Shown one piece after another: positions 61,473-64,000 of a stretch of DNA of 64,000 nucleotides; position 1 is the stretch's first letter; each line of letters starts with the position of its first letter. The stretch is from Panax quinquefolius. Its lineage: Eukaryota; Streptophyta; Magnoliopsida; Apiales; Araliaceae. The stretch is from assembly GCA_020205615.1 (NCBI GenBank), contig CM035152.1:153012778-153076777 (forward strand), given 5' to 3'. Position numbers and translations under genes: made by a program. The notes below the pieces were generated by a model. It ran no database searches and was not told where the DNA came from. It saw only the letters and a program-made list of their open reading frames with translations.

Positions 61473-64000
61473 ACCTCCCTCCTTATGAAATTTCGTCCTC
61501 GAAATTGGCGTCACGTGCACAGTGTGTTTCGAAAGGTGAGGATACCTCGCTTTCATTTCCGTTTCAATTCCTAGGTCATTTCCTCTATAGCATGATTCCT
61601 CCACAAAACTTTAACTTGTGGTATGACCTTTCTTGCGTAGGACATGCTCCTTCCTATCCAAAATCTTGACAGTACCTCTTTTATGCGTTAAGTCTTTGGC
61701 TATCTCGTCCGGTTTCTAACTTTCTATAACATGGTTCGGGTCTTTCACATATTTACGAAATCTGAGATATGTGAAACACATTATGAACACGAGACATACT
61801 TTCTGAAGTAATCGAGTCTATAGGCTACATTTCCTACTCGGTCAAGAATTTGAAATGGACCAATAAATCGTGGATTGAGCTTTCTTCTCTTCCCAAATCT
61901 TGTAACTCCTTCCATGGAGCAACTTCATGACAATACATGATCCCCATACTAAATTCCACGTCCTTTCGATGAAGATCTGCATAACTCTTTTGTCTATCTT
62001 GTCTTGGTTTGTATACGTTGTCAAATCATTTGGATCTTTTCGGTGAGTCATACGTCTTAACTTCGGGTCCCAACAATGTTGCTTCACCCACCTCATCCCA
62101 ACATATTGGAGAGCGACACTTTCGTCCATATAATGCTTCAAATGGAGCCACACCTATATACTTGCTGATAAGCATGTTGTTGTAGGAGAATTCAACATAA
62201 TAGTAAATACTTATCCCAACCGCCCTTGAAGTCTAGGACACAGTCTTAATAGATCTTCAAGAGTTTGAATAGTCCTTTCGATTGTCCGTCCGGTTTGAGG
62301 ATGGTATGCCGAAGCCCAATCGTAAATCCATGCCCATAGCTTTTGCAAGCTAACCCAAAATCTTGAAGTGAATCTTGGGTCACGATCCGAAACTATGGAT
62401 ACAGGGCATGCCATGTAACCTCACAATCTCATTCACATACATACTAGCAAGGCGTTCGAGGGAATAAGTCTCCGTGATCGGCAAAAGAAATGAAGCGGAA
62501 CTTGGTTAATCTATCAACAATAACCCAAATAGCATTGATGCCTTGAGAAGCCGTAGGAAGACCCGTGAACGAAATCCATGGTAATGTGTTCCCACTTCCA
62601 TTTCGAATCTCAAGTGGTTGCAATGGATCCTTAGGTACTAGATGCTCCGCCTTTACATGTTGACAAGTTAAACACATTGAGATAAACTTTGCAATCTCTC
62701 TCTTCATATATTTCCACCAAAATGTATGTCGAAGATCACGATACATTTTGGTACTTCGAGATGGATTGCAAATGGTGTATTGTGTGCCTCCATCATAATC
62801 TTGTCCTTTAAATCGAGTCGTTAGGGACACAAAGTCTAAAATTGGACTCGAAGTATTCCTTCTTCAACAATTCTAAAGCTTAGGAATAGCTCTTTCTTGT
62901 ACTTTCTTCTTCATACATCATCGACTTGAATTGGGGTGGCAAGCAACCTTAAATTTTTCTATTAAAGTTGGCTCTGTCACGTATACTTGACATCATCGCA
63001 TTCGTTCCTACATATGATCTTCTACTCTTTCGACGCGTCGGTTACCACGTTCGTTTTTCGGGATGGTATTGAATAGTGTGGTCGTAATCTTTCAACAACT
63101 CGAGCCAACGTCGTTGCCGCGTGTTGAGTTCTTTTAAGCGTGAAGAAATATTTGAGGCTTTTATGGTGCGAATATATCTCCACTTTCTCCCCATATAGAT
63201 AGTGCCTCCATATCTTTAAGCGGCAGCTTGCATTGCGCTGACTCTAGATCATGAGTAGGATAATTCCTCTCATACTCTTTAAGTTGTCGCGAGGCATAGG
63301 CTATGACTTTCCCACGTTGCATGAGAACACATCCTAACCCTTTGCACGAAGCATCGTAGATAACAAATCCATCCGAACCGGATGGTATTGTTAGAGCAGT
63401 CTTGAAATGAGTCTCCTCTTGAGCTCTTGGAAACTCTTCTCGCATTCTTCACTCCAAACAAATTTTGTATCCATCCGAAAGTTAAATTTGGGTTAATGGA
63501 GTAGCGATTAGAAAAAAACCTTCCACGAATCTCAGATAATAACCAATTAAGCCAAAAAACTACGTGCTTGATCACCGACTTGGTTGCTCCCCACTTTGTA
63601 TTGCTTCAATCTTGGCCGGATCAACAGATACTCCATGTTTCGACACCACGTGCCCAAGGAATGCTACTTCCTCAAGCCAAAACTCGCATTTCTTCAATTT
63701 GGCATATAGTTTGTTTTCACGAAAGCCTTTGGAGTACCGACTTCAAATGGTGCTCATGATCTTCACGGCTTTTGGAATATATGAGAATGTCATCAATAAA
63801 GACAACAACGAATTGATCCAAATATTCCTTGAATACTCGGTTCATCATATCCATGAAAGCCATGCGGAGCATTAGTCGATCCGAAAAGACATGACTAAGA
63901 ATTCATAATGCCCATACCGGGGAGTTACGGGCGGTCTTTGGAATATCCTCGGTCTAATCTTGGTGATGATATCCGAGCGAAGATCGATTTTTAAAAGAAT
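61473..64000 (-). pseudogene. Gypsy pol, reverse, partial
   Basis: In gene order from the window edge: RT (about 64000-63560, with the 'FIDDI' block near 63800), RNase H (63480-63020), integrase zinc domain (about 62840-62630, 'CLTCQHVKAEHL'), integrase core (62600-62050, 'GINAIWVIVDRLTKFRFIS', 'VSIVSDRDPRFTSRFW') and the tail to 61500. The integrase N-terminal part is open over 62444-62830. Frames are broken elsewhere by small indels. Gag and protease lie outside the window. Confidence 0.87.

Larger units (their letters stand above)
59126..64000 (-). mobile_element. Gypsy family-A element, reverse, cut by the window end
   Basis: LTR 59126-61472 followed by a polypurine tract and a pol region in reverse. 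The 5-mer left of the LTR is TCAGG; its partner should be found beyond the window if the element is complete. Confidence 0.9.

Noticed and set aside
1..64000. tRNA, rRNA or known small RNA genes
   Set aside because: None recognised by eye; a tRNAscan or Rfam search would be needed to exclude them. The TGGTATCGAGC sites are primer-binding sites, not tRNA genes.

Overview
The window is nuclear DNA of a flowering plant, most likely a eudicot. It is very AT-rich, its genes contain spliceosomal introns, and almost all of it is nested, decayed transposable elements around one apparently intact host gene. The species cannot be told from the sequence.

Layout. 1-1963 is a reverse-oriented gypsy LTR (family A) that cuts into a forward gypsy LTR (family B, 1964-2531). 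2532 to about 14200 is a Mutator-like element (MULE). It carries a broken mudrA-type transposase with a SWIM zinc finger on + (2532-3493) and, convergent to it on -, a broken DUF1985/Ulp1-type cysteine protease gene (5427-13911). A 3.7 kb family-B solo LTR (5615-9322, 5-bp target duplication CATAC) sits inside the exon that carries the protease's catalytic Asp-Cys-Gly motif. 14870-19494 is a five-exon ALFIN-LIKE PHD-finger gene with an unusually long third intron. 20015-21624 is a non-autonomous element with long inverted repeats. 21840-32196 is a decayed copia element whose 3' LTR was hit twice: by a 3.1 kb CACTA element (26833-29975, 3-bp duplication TGT) carrying a fragment of the DOCK-type exchange factor gene SPIKE1, and by a family-B solo LTR (30038-32133, duplication AGAAT). 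32197-35756 is AT-rich and probably ends in an old LTR-like sequence.

35757-41188 is a tail-to-tail pair of family-B LTRs forming an inverted repeat with arms of about 2 kb. 41189-57407 is a family-A gypsy array, LTR-internal-LTR-internal-LTR, in which two pol regions share the middle LTR; the second has lost part of gag and of integrase. 57408-59125 is older repeat debris. 59126-64000 is another family-A element in reverse, running off the window end.

Only the ALFIN-LIKE gene looks functional; its product is expected to be a nuclear reader of H3K4 methylation. The near-identical gypsy copies differ from each other largely by 1-3 base indels, which may partly reflect assembly error rather than biology. 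The most informative finds are the two-gene MULE with its protease knocked out at the active site, the CACTA element with captured SPIKE1 sequence, and the exact nesting order that the target-site duplications allow.
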